Shown: positions 1 to 5,254 of the stretch, piece by piece | How positions within the stretch are numbered: position 1 is the stretch's first letter | Layout: every line of letters starts with the position of its first letter | Assembly (NCBI GenBank): GCA_947475795.1 | Contig: CANJOX010000229.1 | Location: forward strand, 1-5,716 | DNA: 5,716 nucleotides | From: Gemmatimonadota bacterium | Lineage (GTDB): Bacteria; Gemmatimonadota; Gemmatimonadetes; Gemmatimonadales; Gemmatimonadaceae | Direction: 5' to 3' | Notes under the pieces: model-generated | What the model saw: the letters and a program-made list of their open reading frames with translations, nothing else | Databases searched by the model: none | Told to the model about the DNA's origin: nothing | Position numbers and translations under genes: made by a program

Positions 1-393
1 AAGACCGATCGCTTCAAGGCCATCGAGACCGACCGGACGATCACCGACTGGACGTACTGGTACGGCAGCAGCGACGCGCAGGGGCTCACCGAGTTCGAGT
101 TCTACGGGAAGCCGTGGGACAATCAGGCGCTGTACGACACGCTCTCGCCGATCCGCTACGTGCAGAAGGTGAAGACGCCGATGCTGATCGTGCAAAGTGA
201 AGAAGATCACCGCACCCCGATGGGGAGTGCGGAGATCTGGTTCATGTCGCTGAAGAAGCAGGGCGTGCCGGTGGAGATGGTGCGCTATCCGCGCTCAAAT
301 CATGATCTGTCGCGCACCGGTGAACCGTGGCTGCTGGTGGACCGCCTCGGGCGGATCCGGCAGTGGTTCGCGTTCTGGCTGCAGGGGATGTAA
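1..393 (+). CDS. S9 family peptidase (acylaminoacyl-peptidase / prolyl oligopeptidase type), C-terminal fragment
   Basis: The frame is open from the first base to a TAA at 391-393 and gives 130 residues, so the start, the beta-propeller and the nucleophile serine lie to the left of the window. What remains is the end of the alpha/beta-hydrolase domain of S9 serine peptidases, which cleave short peptides or N-acylated amino acids from peptide ends. Two members of the catalytic triad are visible: the aspartate in SEEDHRTPM (fragment residue 69) and the histidine in SNHDLSRTG (residue 101), with family-typical spacing. The conserved TPMLIVQ strand precedes the aspartate, and the family's amphipathic terminal helix (RLGRIRQWFAFWL) closes the protein. 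Nothing looks broken in the visible part. Whether it is secreted cannot be judged without the N-terminus. It converges with the minus-strand lectin-like gene, 129 nt away, so it is probably not part of that operon. Confidence 0.93.
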   Translation, partial: KTDRFKAIETDRTITDWTYWYGSSDAQGLTEFEFYGKPWDNQALYDTLSPIRYVQKVKTPMLIVQSEEDHRTPMGSAEIWFMSLKKQGVPVEMVRYPRSNHDLSRTGEPWLLVDRLGRIRQWFAFWLQGM

Positions 394-397
394 AGGG

Positions 398-512
398 CCA
401 AATGCTTAGGGAGCAGGGTGGAGGGTGTCAGGGCGGAGGAGGCAGAGAAACACGCGCTGCGTTCCTGCGCACTCCATCCTGATACCCTCCTCCCTGCTCA
501 CTAAGCCGTTGG
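398..512. repeat. Long imperfect palindrome filling the convergent intergenic gap
   Basis: The left arm 398-431 is the reverse complement of the right arm 479-512 at 29 of 34 positions; the core arms 404-431 and 479-506 match at 25 of 28. Pairing continues more weakly inward (432-445 against 465-478, 9 of 14 plus a G-T wobble), leaving a small central loop. The outer core ends read GCTTAG and CTAAGC. The element starts 4 nt after the stop of the S9 gene and ends 10 nt before the stop of the lectin-like gene. There is no T-tract after either arm, so it is not a textbook intrinsic terminator, although the stem could still end or protect both convergent transcripts. Its size and symmetry also fit a REP/MITE-like dispersed repeat. 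No obvious target-site duplication flanks it. Confidence 0.75.
409..433 (+). other. Potential G-quadruplex motif in the palindrome's left arm
   Basis: Four GGG tracts at 409-411, 416-418, 423-425 and 431-433 are separated by loops of 4, 4 and 5 nt, which meets the usual G3N1-7 definition. The complementary right arm does not keep four GGG tracts on its G-rich strand, so the potential is one-sided. It lies just after the stop of the S9 gene on that gene's coding strand, and could therefore fold in the 3' end of its mRNA. Whether it folds as a quadruplex or as the long hairpin cannot be told from sequence. Confidence 0.5.
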
Positions 513-522
513 CGGTTCAGTA

Positions 523-1173
523 TCACACCGCAAAACAGTAGTAGAGTCCCGCCCCGCCGGATGCTTTCAGGTTCTCCTGACTGCATCCGCGCGACGGGTG
601 GGCGAACACCCACGACGTCGGATTGACCCCGCCGCCCTGTCGATCGTGATGGCCGACCAGCGCCGCGCCTTCGCCGCTGCTCGTCCAGTTCTTGCAGGTG
701 CTGTCGCCGGCGTCGGTGGACACGCGTCCGTCGAGCGTGGACCCGGTCATGACATCGTGCGTGTTGGGCGTGTCGCCGCGGCCGTTCACCACCGTGCCCT
801 TTTCGGTGAGGCTGTTCTCCTTCGACAACTTGTTGTTGTCGCTGTGCAGATCATCGACGCTGGTGGCCACGACCACACCCTTGGCGTTCTTCCACGGGCC
901 CTTGCCGATGCGGTCGCGCGCATTCACGGCCGACTTGCCGTCGAGCGCCTGCTGACTCAGGTAGGCGTGCCAGGTCTTGCCGCGCACACCAGCCGCTTCG
1001 GCGAGCGTGGCGCAATGCTTGTCGGCGCCCTCGAGTCCACCGAGCGCCGCACCGTTGCCGGCGCCGACACTGGTGATGAAGAACGACATGTCCTGTTGCG
1101 GCGTGGGCGTCGTGGGCGTGGTGGTGGTGAGGAACGCGGTGGCGAGGGTGAGCGGGAGGCGGAGGGCGAGCAT
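523..1173 (-). CDS. Small exported lectin-like protein (C-type-lectin/endostatin-like fold)
   Basis: This 216-residue protein starts at ATG 1173, with GGAG (1184-1181) 7 nt upstream, and ends at TGA 525-523. Residues 1-15 (MLALRLPLTLATAFL) look like a short, not very strong, export signal. A Thr/Pro-rich linker (TTTTPTTPTP, about 16-25) follows, and then one globular domain from about residue 29. The domain opens with MSFFITSVGAGNG and contains GGLEGADKHC, NARDRIGKGPW, TEKGTVVNGRGDTPNTHD, CKNWTSS, GHHDRQ and AHPSRGCSQENL, and ends GGAGLYYCFAV. I recognise this order from small bacterial proteins annotated as lectins or as having an endostatin-like C-type lectin fold. Four cysteines (54, 160, 197, 213) would make two disulfides, which fits a location outside the cytoplasm. 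Ligand and role are unknown. It follows the penicillin-acylase stop by 36 nt and is probably the last gene of that operon. Confidence 0.85.
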   Translation of the reverse strand: MLALRLPLTLATAFLTTTTPTTPTPQQDMSFFITSVGAGNGAALGGLEGADKHCATLAEAAGVRGKTWHAYLSQQALDGKSAVNARDRIGKGPWKNAKGVVVATSVDDLHSDNNKLSKENSLTEKGTVVNGRGDTPNTHDVMTGSTLDGRVSTDAGDSTCKNWTSSGEGAALVGHHDRQGGGVNPTSWVFAHPSRGCSQENLKASGGAGLYYCFAV

Positions 1174-1174
1174 C

Positions 1175-1202
1175 GGGAGGCTCCGGGGGTTGGGGGGATG
1201 GG
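1175..1202 (+). other. Potential G-quadruplex motif in the acylase-lectin spacer
   Basis: On the + strand there are G runs at 1175-1177, 1185-1189, 1192-1197 and 1200-1202, with loops of 7, 2 and 2 nt. This is the template strand for the minus-strand operon, so a quadruplex would form in the DNA and not in the mRNA, which is C-rich here. The motif overlaps the ribosome binding site region of the lectin-like gene. Such motifs arise by chance fairly often in DNA this rich in GC. Confidence 0.45.
1181..1184 (-). promoter_or_regulatory. Ribosome binding site of the lectin-like gene
   Basis: On the minus strand GGAG lies 7 nt before the ATG at 1173. This is good spacing and supports that ATG as the start. 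It sits in the 36-nt gap after the acylase stop codon. Confidence 0.7.
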
Positions 1203-1209
1203 ACGGATG

Positions 1210-3618
1210 TTACGGCCGCAGTACAATAGTCTCCGCCGTGCGGGCTTTCACCGCCGCCGGCGAGTACGGCAACGGCGCATATTCTCCCCGAGCCCACGGC
1301 CCGAAGAGATTGCTGTAGTACGGGCTGCGTGGATCGCCGCTTTGGCCCGGGGTGTTGGTCACCATCGCGCCGTCCCAGTTGGCGAGGTCCATCACCACGC
1401 GGAAGCTGGCGCCAGCGGTTTGGTTGTCGGTGTTGCCCGTGGCGTTGAGCGTGTTGGCGTAGCCGCCGCGCGGCAGTGGCCCGTGCGAGAGCCGGCGGCG
1501 CAGCGAGTCGGCGATGATCCCGTCCAGCGGATGCGCGATGCGCGCGGCGTGCAGCTTCGCGTCGCCGTAGCGCCAGTCGGCGATGTTCGGGCCGAAGCGC
1601 TTGGTGAGATCGGCCACCGCTTCGTTGAAGGCGCGGAACAGAATGAAGTCGCGCGCCACGACGGGATTGGCGCCCAGCAGCGAGTCCGGCTGCGTGAGCC
1701 ACTCGATCGTCTGCGCGAGTGACACGGTGCGCAGGATGGGGCGCACCGTGAGCGGCAGCACGATGTCCGCGGTGTGCGTGAGCAGCTTGCGTTCCCACAC
1801 CGCATAAATGGCGGCGCCGCGTGAGCTGGCCGACAGCACGCCGTTCCACGCCAGCACGGAGTCGCGGGCAGCCATCGAGGCGGCGCCGGTGAGTGCCACC
1901 GCCTTGAGCAGGGGCACGAGTGCCCGCGCCGCCATGGGCGTTTCGTCATGCTGCAGCGCCATCATCTGCGGCAGCGCGGCGGTGCGGGTGGTGTCGAGCA
2001 CGGCCAGCAGGCGGTCGCGACGGAACGGCTCCGCCCACGTGCGCGCCAGTGCGTTGGCGTTGGGGTACGAGGCGGCCACATTGAGCGCGTTGGCCGTGCC
2101 CACGTAGCCACGCGCCGGTGATGTCTCGTGCGGCAGCTGCGGAATGGGCAGGAATCCGCTCCACTCGAACCGTCCGTCACCCGGCACCGGCACCAGGCCA
2201 TCCCAGTTCTTGCGGATCGGCGCGATGCCGGCGCTTTGCCAGCCGATCGCGCCGCTGGTGTCGGCCCAGATCCAATTCAGCGCGGGCATACGGGCAAACG
2301 AGAGCGCCGCGCGCGCCTCACTCCACGTACGCGCCTGATTGAGACGCAAGCTCGCGAGGTACGGGGCACCGCCCGGTTCCAGCCACGCCGCGCGCAGCGC
2401 CACCGCCACGCGCTTCGCGCTGTCGGCGAACAGCACCGGCCCATGCCGCGTGTACTGCAGCGTGACGATCACCGGGGCGGCTCCCTTCACCCGGATCGTG
2501 TCGATGATCTGACGCATGCGCTCACGGGCGCCGCGATACCGGTACGCCCGTGCGTCGGTGGCATCGAGCGCGTAGGTGTACAGGTCCTCGGCATCAATGC
2601 CGAACACCGTGAGTCCCCACGCCCCATGCTGGTTGTGGCCGATGGAGACCCCGGGAATCGCGGGCTCGCCGCCGCCGATGACGTCCCACCCCGGCGCCTT
2701 CAGATGCACCATGTAGCGCAGGGAGGGCACTGAGATCGTGCGATGCGGATCGTTCGCCACAATCGGCTTACCGCTGGCGGTGCGTGATCCCGCGATCACC
2801 CAATTGTTGCTCTCCCAGCGATCGAAGCCCGGCGTGCCGGTGTCGACGGGCGGGGCCGCGCGCCGCAACGCCTCCGGCAACTCCGACGCGCGGAAGTTGG
2901 GACCCTGTTTGAAGTCGTTGTAGGCCGCCAGCATGCTCGTGCCCGGCGCGGCATCGAGTGCGCGCGCCACGAGCGAGTCGAGCCCCAGCCGGACCGGCGA
3001 GAGTTCGTAGTGCTTGCGCCGAGCCACCGCGGCTTCTCCGATTTCACGCACGGCGCGTGCGATCCCCGGTTCGTCGGTGGCATTCGATGCCAGCGCATTG
3101 TGCCGCGAGATCACCACCGCCGGCGTCCAGTGTTGCGGCGTGATCCCGAGCCATGTGAGCTCCGGCGGCATCAGCGAGGGATCGGCACGCACCTGATCCA
3201 CGTAGGCGTTCACGCCATCCACGAACGCCCCAATGATCGCCGCGCCGCGCGGATGATAGTGCGCCAGTTCGGTGGTCATCGACCCGCGATAGCGGAGCAG
3301 CCGCGACGCCCGGTCACGTGCCACCCAGCGCGGCCCCAAGGCCTCGGCCATCGTACCGGTCGCCTGCCGGCGCCACAGCTCCAGCTGAAAGAGCCGGTCG
3401 CGCGCCGCGCTGTACCCCTGCGCGAAGAACAGATCGTGCTCGTTGGCGGCCTCGATGTGCACGATGCCGGCCGAGTCACGCGCCAGCGTGACCGGGGCGC
3501 GCAGCCCCTTGGTTGCGATCGCCTGCGCGTGCACCTCCGGCGATCCTCCCAGCCACAGCATCAGCAGCACCACCGCTTTCACGGCGGCTCCCGTCAACGC
3601 ACTTGCGAAGTCGCGCAC
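1210..3618 (-). CDS. Penicillin acylase family protein (S45 Ntn hydrolase), possible internally started product
   Basis: This is the C-terminal part of the long frame, treated as its own gene. Starting at GTG 3618 (AGGAG 5 nt upstream) it has 802 residues; starting at GTG 3582 (GGGAG 5 nt upstream) it has 790. The second start gives a neat signal peptide, MKAVVLLMLWLGG...VHA before QA. The family makes a precursor that cuts itself into alpha and beta chains in the periplasm and hydrolyses amide bonds of acylated compounds such as beta-lactams or acyl-homoserine lactones. Numbering is from ATG 4575. The alpha-chain start has PVTLARDSAGIVHIEA and DLFFAQGYSAARDRLFQLE. The beta-chain nucleophile is Ser589 (codon 2811-2809) in WESNNWVIAG, followed by TASGKPIVANDPH. 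Further conserved blocks are IGHNQHGAWGLT, TRHGPV, NWIWADTSGAIGWQ, GTANALN (Asn829) and GNTDNQTAGASFR near the end. The residue before the nucleophile is Glu. All expected parts are present; the substrate is not predictable. Confidence 0.7.
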   Translation of the reverse strand: MRDFASALTGAAVKAVVLLMLWLGGSPEVHAQAIATKGLRAPVTLARDSAGIVHIEAANEHDLFFAQGYSAARDRLFQLELWRRQATGTMAEALGPRWVARDRASRLLRYRGSMTTELAHYHPRGAAIIGAFVDGVNAYVDQVRADPSLMPPELTWLGITPQHWTPAVVISRHNALASNATDEPGIARAVREIGEAAVARRKHYELSPVRLGLDSLVARALDAAPGTSMLAAYNDFKQGPNFRASELPEALRRAAPPVDTGTPGFDRWESNNWVIAGSRTASGKPIVANDPHRTISVPSLRYMVHLKAPGWDVIGGGEPAIPGVSIGHNQHGAWGLTVFGIDAEDLYTYALDATDARAYRYRGARERMRQIIDTIRVKGAAPVIVTLQYTRHGPVLFADSAKRVAVALRAAWLEPGGAPYLASLRLNQARTWSEARAALSFARMPALNWIWADTSGAIGWQSAGIAPIRKNWDGLVPVPGDGRFEWSGFLPIPQLPHETSPARGYVGTANALNVAASYPNANALARTWAEPFRRDRLLAVLDTTRTAALPQMMALQHDETPMAARALVPLLKAVALTGAASMAARDSVLAWNGVLSASSRGAAIYAVWERKLLTHTADIVLPLTVRPILRTVSLAQTIEWLTQPDSLLGANPVVARDFILFRAFNEAVADLTKRFGPNIADWRYGDAKLHAARIAHPLDGIIADSLRRRLSHGPLPRGGYANTLNATGNTDNQTAGASFRVVMDLANWDGAMVTNTPGQSGDPRSPYYSNLFGPWARGEYAPLPYSPAAVKARTAETIVLRP

Positions 3619-4575
3619 AATGTCTCCTGCGGGTTTGATCTCGTGAATGGCATCCACGCTCCGTCCAGCCTGCCAGTAGTCTTGCGTCGCGCCGTCCACA
3701 CTGGATCGCTTGAGCTGCCGGAGCGAGCGGAGTGCATAGAAGGTGCGGATCCAGTGTTTCGTCTTGCGCCCCTTGAACATCCAGCGTGAAATCGGCCCCA
3801 CGCGGGTGCCGAGTTTTTCGACGTACGGCGTGCGGATCACCGACACCGGCACGCCGGTGAGACGTTCCGTGAGCACGATGTCGCGGGACTGCGCTTCCAC
3901 GATGGCGTACTTGTACGCGTCGTCGGCGCGGCACTCCGGCGTGGCGATGAAACGCGTGCCCAGCTGCACGCCCGCATACCCCATGTCCAGCAGCGCCTTG
4001 AACTGCTCGGGCTCGCCCACCCCGCCGGCGGCCACCACCGGGAGGCCAAGGGGGCGCACTTCGTCCAGCAGCGCCTGCGCCTCGCGTGACCCGGTGTGTC
4101 CCCCGGCGTCGCGGTTCACCGCGACGAGGCCGTCCACGCCGCCGTCACGCCCCTTCTGGGCCCACTTCAGTTCGGTCACGTCGTGGTACACCACGCCCCC
4201 GGCCGCGTGCACGCGGTCGCACACCCAGCGGGGATTGCCGAGCGAGGTGAGAAAGAAGCGCACCCCTTCCTCGAGCGCGATGTCCACCCACTTCACCATG
4301 CGGTTGTGGTAGGTCTTCGACGCCGCCTCGATGAGGGCGTTGAAGCCGATGGGCGCGCCGCCGCTGAGCCGGTTGATGGTGCGCAGCCCGTCGCGGAAGT
4401 CGTAGCCGTGCACGTAGGTGAGCGCGAGCGGCTGCACGATGCCGAGGGCGCCGGCGGCGCTCACGGCGGCCACCAGCTCGGGGTTACTGCAGGGGTACAT
4501 CGGGCCGCAGATGAGCGGAATGCGGATGTGCGCGTGCCGGGTGAGCGGCGTGTCGAAGGCGGGCGTCTCAGTCAT
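1210..4575 (-). CDS. Continuous frame: nitronate monooxygenase joined in frame to penicillin acylase
   Basis: One uninterrupted frame of 1121 codons runs from ATG 4575 to TAA 1212-1210. Residues 1 to about 331 form a nitronate monooxygenase-like FMN barrel. Residues about 333-350 are a signal-peptide-like hydrophobic stretch ending VHAQA. Residues about 355-1121 are a complete penicillin-acylase-family (S45) precursor. I chose ATG 4575 because family homology begins right after it and because it overlaps the upstream stop as ATGA; the frame could be extended to 4728 only through sequence that codes for the DUF4442 protein in another frame. No strong Shine-Dalgarno sequence precedes 4575, which suits translational coupling. 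A fused product would put a cytoplasmic flavoenzyme ahead of a translocated hydrolase, with the hydrophobic segment as membrane anchor. I do not know this architecture as an established family. Separate translation of the second half, or a lost stop codon, are real alternatives. Confidence 0.8.
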   Translation of the reverse strand: MTETPAFDTPLTRHAHIRIPLICGPMYPCSNPELVAAVSAAGALGIVQPLALTYVHGYDFRDGLRTINRLSGGAPIGFNALIEAASKTYHNRMVKWVDIALEEGVRFFLTSLGNPRWVCDRVHAAGGVVYHDVTELKWAQKGRDGGVDGLVAVNRDAGGHTGSREAQALLDEVRPLGLPVVAAGGVGEPEQFKALLDMGYAGVQLGTRFIATPECRADDAYKYAIVEAQSRDIVLTERLTGVPVSVIRTPYVEKLGTRVGPISRWMFKGRKTKHWIRTFYALRSLRQLKRSSVDGATQDYWQAGRSVDAIHEIKPAGDIVRDFASALTGAAVKAVVLLMLWLGGSPEVHAQAIATKGLRAPVTLARDSAGIVHIEAANEHDLFFAQGYSAARDRLFQLELWRRQATGTMAEALGPRWVARDRASRLLRYRGSMTTELAHYHPRGAAIIGAFVDGVNAYVDQVRADPSLMPPELTWLGITPQHWTPAVVISRHNALASNATDEPGIARAVREIGEAAVARRKHYELSPVRLGLDSLVARALDAAPGTSMLAAYNDFKQGPNFRASELPEALRRAAPPVDTGTPGFDRWESNNWVIAGSRTASGKPIVANDPHRTISVPSLRYMVHLKAPGWDVIGGGEPAIPGVSIGHNQHGAWGLTVFGIDAEDLYTYALDATDARAYRYRGARERMRQIIDTIRVKGAAPVIVTLQYTRHGPVLFADSAKRVAVALRAAWLEPGGAPYLASLRLNQARTWSEARAALSFARMPALNWIWADTSGAIGWQSAGIAPIRKNWDGLVPVPGDGRFEWSGFLPIPQLPHETSPARGYVGTANALNVAASYPNANALARTWAEPFRRDRLLAVLDTTRTAALPQMMALQHDETPMAARALVPLLKAVALTGAASMAARDSVLAWNGVLSASSRGAAIYAVWERKLLTHTADIVLPLTVRPILRTVSLAQTIEWLTQPDSLLGANPVVARDFILFRAFNEAVADLTKRFGPNIADWRYGDAKLHAARIAHPLDGIIADSLRRRLSHGPLPRGGYANTLNATGNTDNQTAGASFRVVMDLANWDGAMVTNTPGQSGDPRSPYYSNLFGPWARGEYAPLPYSPAAVKARTAETIVLRP
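3588..3592 (-). promoter_or_regulatory. Second internal Shine-Dalgarno candidate for the acylase (GTG 3582)
   Basis: The minus strand reads GGGAG, then CCGCC, then GTG at 3582-3580, which begins MKAVVLLMLWLGG. This gives the most compact and typical Sec signal peptide: a Lys, a hydrophobic core and a VHA-type cleavage site. I slightly prefer it over GTG 3618 if the acylase is started separately. Confidence 0.45.
3624..3628 (-). promoter_or_regulatory. Internal Shine-Dalgarno candidate for the acylase (GTG 3618)
   Basis: Within the nitronate monooxygenase C-terminus the minus strand reads AGGAG, then 5 nt, then GTG at 3618-3616. This would start the product VRDFASALTGAAVKAVVLL, which gives a longer signal peptide with an Arg and a Lys before the hydrophobic core. 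The family-like residues of the monooxygenase tail also read through this point, so the site could simply be part of coding sequence. Confidence 0.4.
4572..4575 (-). promoter_or_regulatory. ATGA stop/start overlap (translational coupling)
   Basis: On the minus strand the monooxygenase ATG (4575-4573) and the DUF4442 TGA (4574-4572) share the four bases ATGA. The downstream start lacks a strong Shine-Dalgarno sequence, so re-initiation by the ribosome that finished DUF4442 is the likely mode. This supports one operon and the choice of 4575 as start. Confidence 0.75.
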
Positions 4576-5078
4576 CGGGCCGTCTCGCGAGCAGGGTCCG
4601 GCGGCGACAGGCGCCAGTGCACGAGGCACCGCGCCACCAGATCGCCGTCGGCATTCATGATGTCCGCCTGCACGTCGTGTGTGATCGGCGCGGTCACGGT
4701 GGTCGGCGCCTGCGCGGTGGTGGTGCACACCAGTGTGCCGCGCGCCTTCTTGAGGTACTCGATGGAGAGTCCGGTCACGATGCCGCGGACCCCGGCGGGG
4801 AGCGCCGTCATCAGCGCCACGCCGCTCGTCATCTCGGCCAGATTCACCAGCGCCACCGCGTGGATGGAGGCTAGGTGATTGCGCACGGCCCGCCGGTCGC
4901 GCAGCTGCACGCGCGCGAAGCCGGGGCGGACGTCAGTGAAGACACCGCCGACCGAGCCGGTGTAGGGCGCGGTACGCCCCACGACCCAGCTGAAGAGGCG
5001 TTTGCCGAAGGGCAGGGGCGCGAGGCGCACCCAGTTCTTCAGCAGCAGGGTGCCCGGGGACGGGTTGGTGCGAGGCAT
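4572..5078 (-). CDS. DUF4442 hotdog-fold protein (putative acyl-thioesterase-like)
   Basis: From ATG 5078 the protein has 168 residues and ends at TGA 4574-4572. It resembles DUF4442 proteins, single-domain hotdog folds related to acyl-CoA thioesterases. Visible features are an N-terminal region LLLKNWVRLAPLPFGKRLFS (11-30), the PYTGSV turn (38-43), the central hotdog helix segment NHLASIHAVALVNLAEMTSG (67-86), and beta strands such as VTGLSIEYLKKARG (101-114) and ITHDVQADIMNADGDLVARC (132-151). There is no signal peptide, so it is cytoplasmic. Its biochemical role is not established; thioester hydrolysis is inferred from the fold. The frame can be extended to GTG 5150, but the extra 24 residues are low-complexity and lack family features, and neither start has a clear ribosome binding site. 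Its stop overlaps the ATG of the nitronate monooxygenase by 4 nt, so the two are probably translated together. Confidence 0.8.
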   Translation of the reverse strand: MPRTNPSPGTLLLKNWVRLAPLPFGKRLFSWVVGRTAPYTGSVGGVFTDVRPGFARVQLRDRRAVRNHLASIHAVALVNLAEMTSGVALMTALPAGVRGIVTGLSIEYLKKARGTLVCTTTAQAPTTVTAPITHDVQADIMNADGDLVARCLVHWRLSPPDPARETAR

Positions 5079-5254
5079 GGGATCGGGAACGGCGGACGGG
5101 GACAGGGCGTACCGTTGGGTAGCGTACGCGCTGGGGCGCCGCGCCGCCACCGTGCGGCGTCCGACGGCGTGCGGCGCCGGACAGCGTGGGCCGCGCGCCG
5201 CCGGATCGTGGTATCTTCCCCGCGTGGATTCTCCCGATTTCTTCCTGACCCGCG
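5079..5254. promoter_or_regulatory. Divergent intergenic region with probable promoters for both sides
   Basis: This 176-nt gap lies between the DUF4442 gene (minus) and the glycosyltransferase gene (plus), so it should hold promoters for both. On the + strand TATCTT at 5212-5217 is a plausible -10 box, about 37 nt before ATG 5255, but no convincing -35 box precedes it. On the minus strand TACGCT in the 5121-5126 area could be a -10 box for the operon, also without a clear -35. A 9-bp direct repeat, CGTGCGGCG, occurs at 5151-5159 and 5168-5176, with starts 17 bp apart. I see no terminator and no small gene here. Confidence 0.35.

Larger units (their letters stand above)
3583..4575 (-). other. 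Nitronate monooxygenase (2-nitropropane dioxygenase) module
   Basis: This is the N-terminal part of the long frame, about 331 residues, the usual length for a stand-alone family member. The family uses FMN to oxidise alkyl nitronates to carbonyl compounds and nitrite, and is related to FabK-type enoyl reductases. Visible motifs in order are the N-terminal ICGPMYPCSNPELV (residues 23-36), SLGNPRWV (111-118), GVVYHDVTELKWAQK (127-141), the active-site segment AGGHTG with His160, the phosphate-binding strand VVAAGGVG (180-187), and the second FMN loop GVQLGTRFIAT (202-212). The C-terminal end RQLKRSSVDG...DYWQAGRSV...IKPAGDIVRDFASAL (286-327) looks like the natural end of the family, yet no stop codon follows. 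There is no signal peptide, so the module is cytoplasmic. The true substrate may not be a nitronate, because many relatives have been named by similarity alone. Confidence 0.88.

Noticed and set aside
398..512. The palindrome as a standard rho-independent terminator
   Set aside because: No T-tract follows the stem in either direction, and the stem is far longer than usual. A termination role stays possible but is not shown.
598..1722. A 374-codon open frame on the + strand
   Set aside because: It lies opposite the lectin-like gene and the acylase C-terminus, both of which have clear family motifs. Its translation is Arg/Val/Ala/His-rich with no recognisable domain, as expected for the antisense of high-GC codons.
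4576..4728. Upstream extension of the monooxygenase frame to 4728
   Set aside because: The added 51 residues are His/Arg-rich, unlike the family, and overlap the DUF4442 coding sequence; ATG 4575 with the ATGA overlap explains the start better.
4096..4878. A 260-codon open frame on the + strand
   Set aside because: It is antisense to the nitronate monooxygenase and DUF4442 genes, has low-complexity Val/His/Arg/Ala composition and no family motif.
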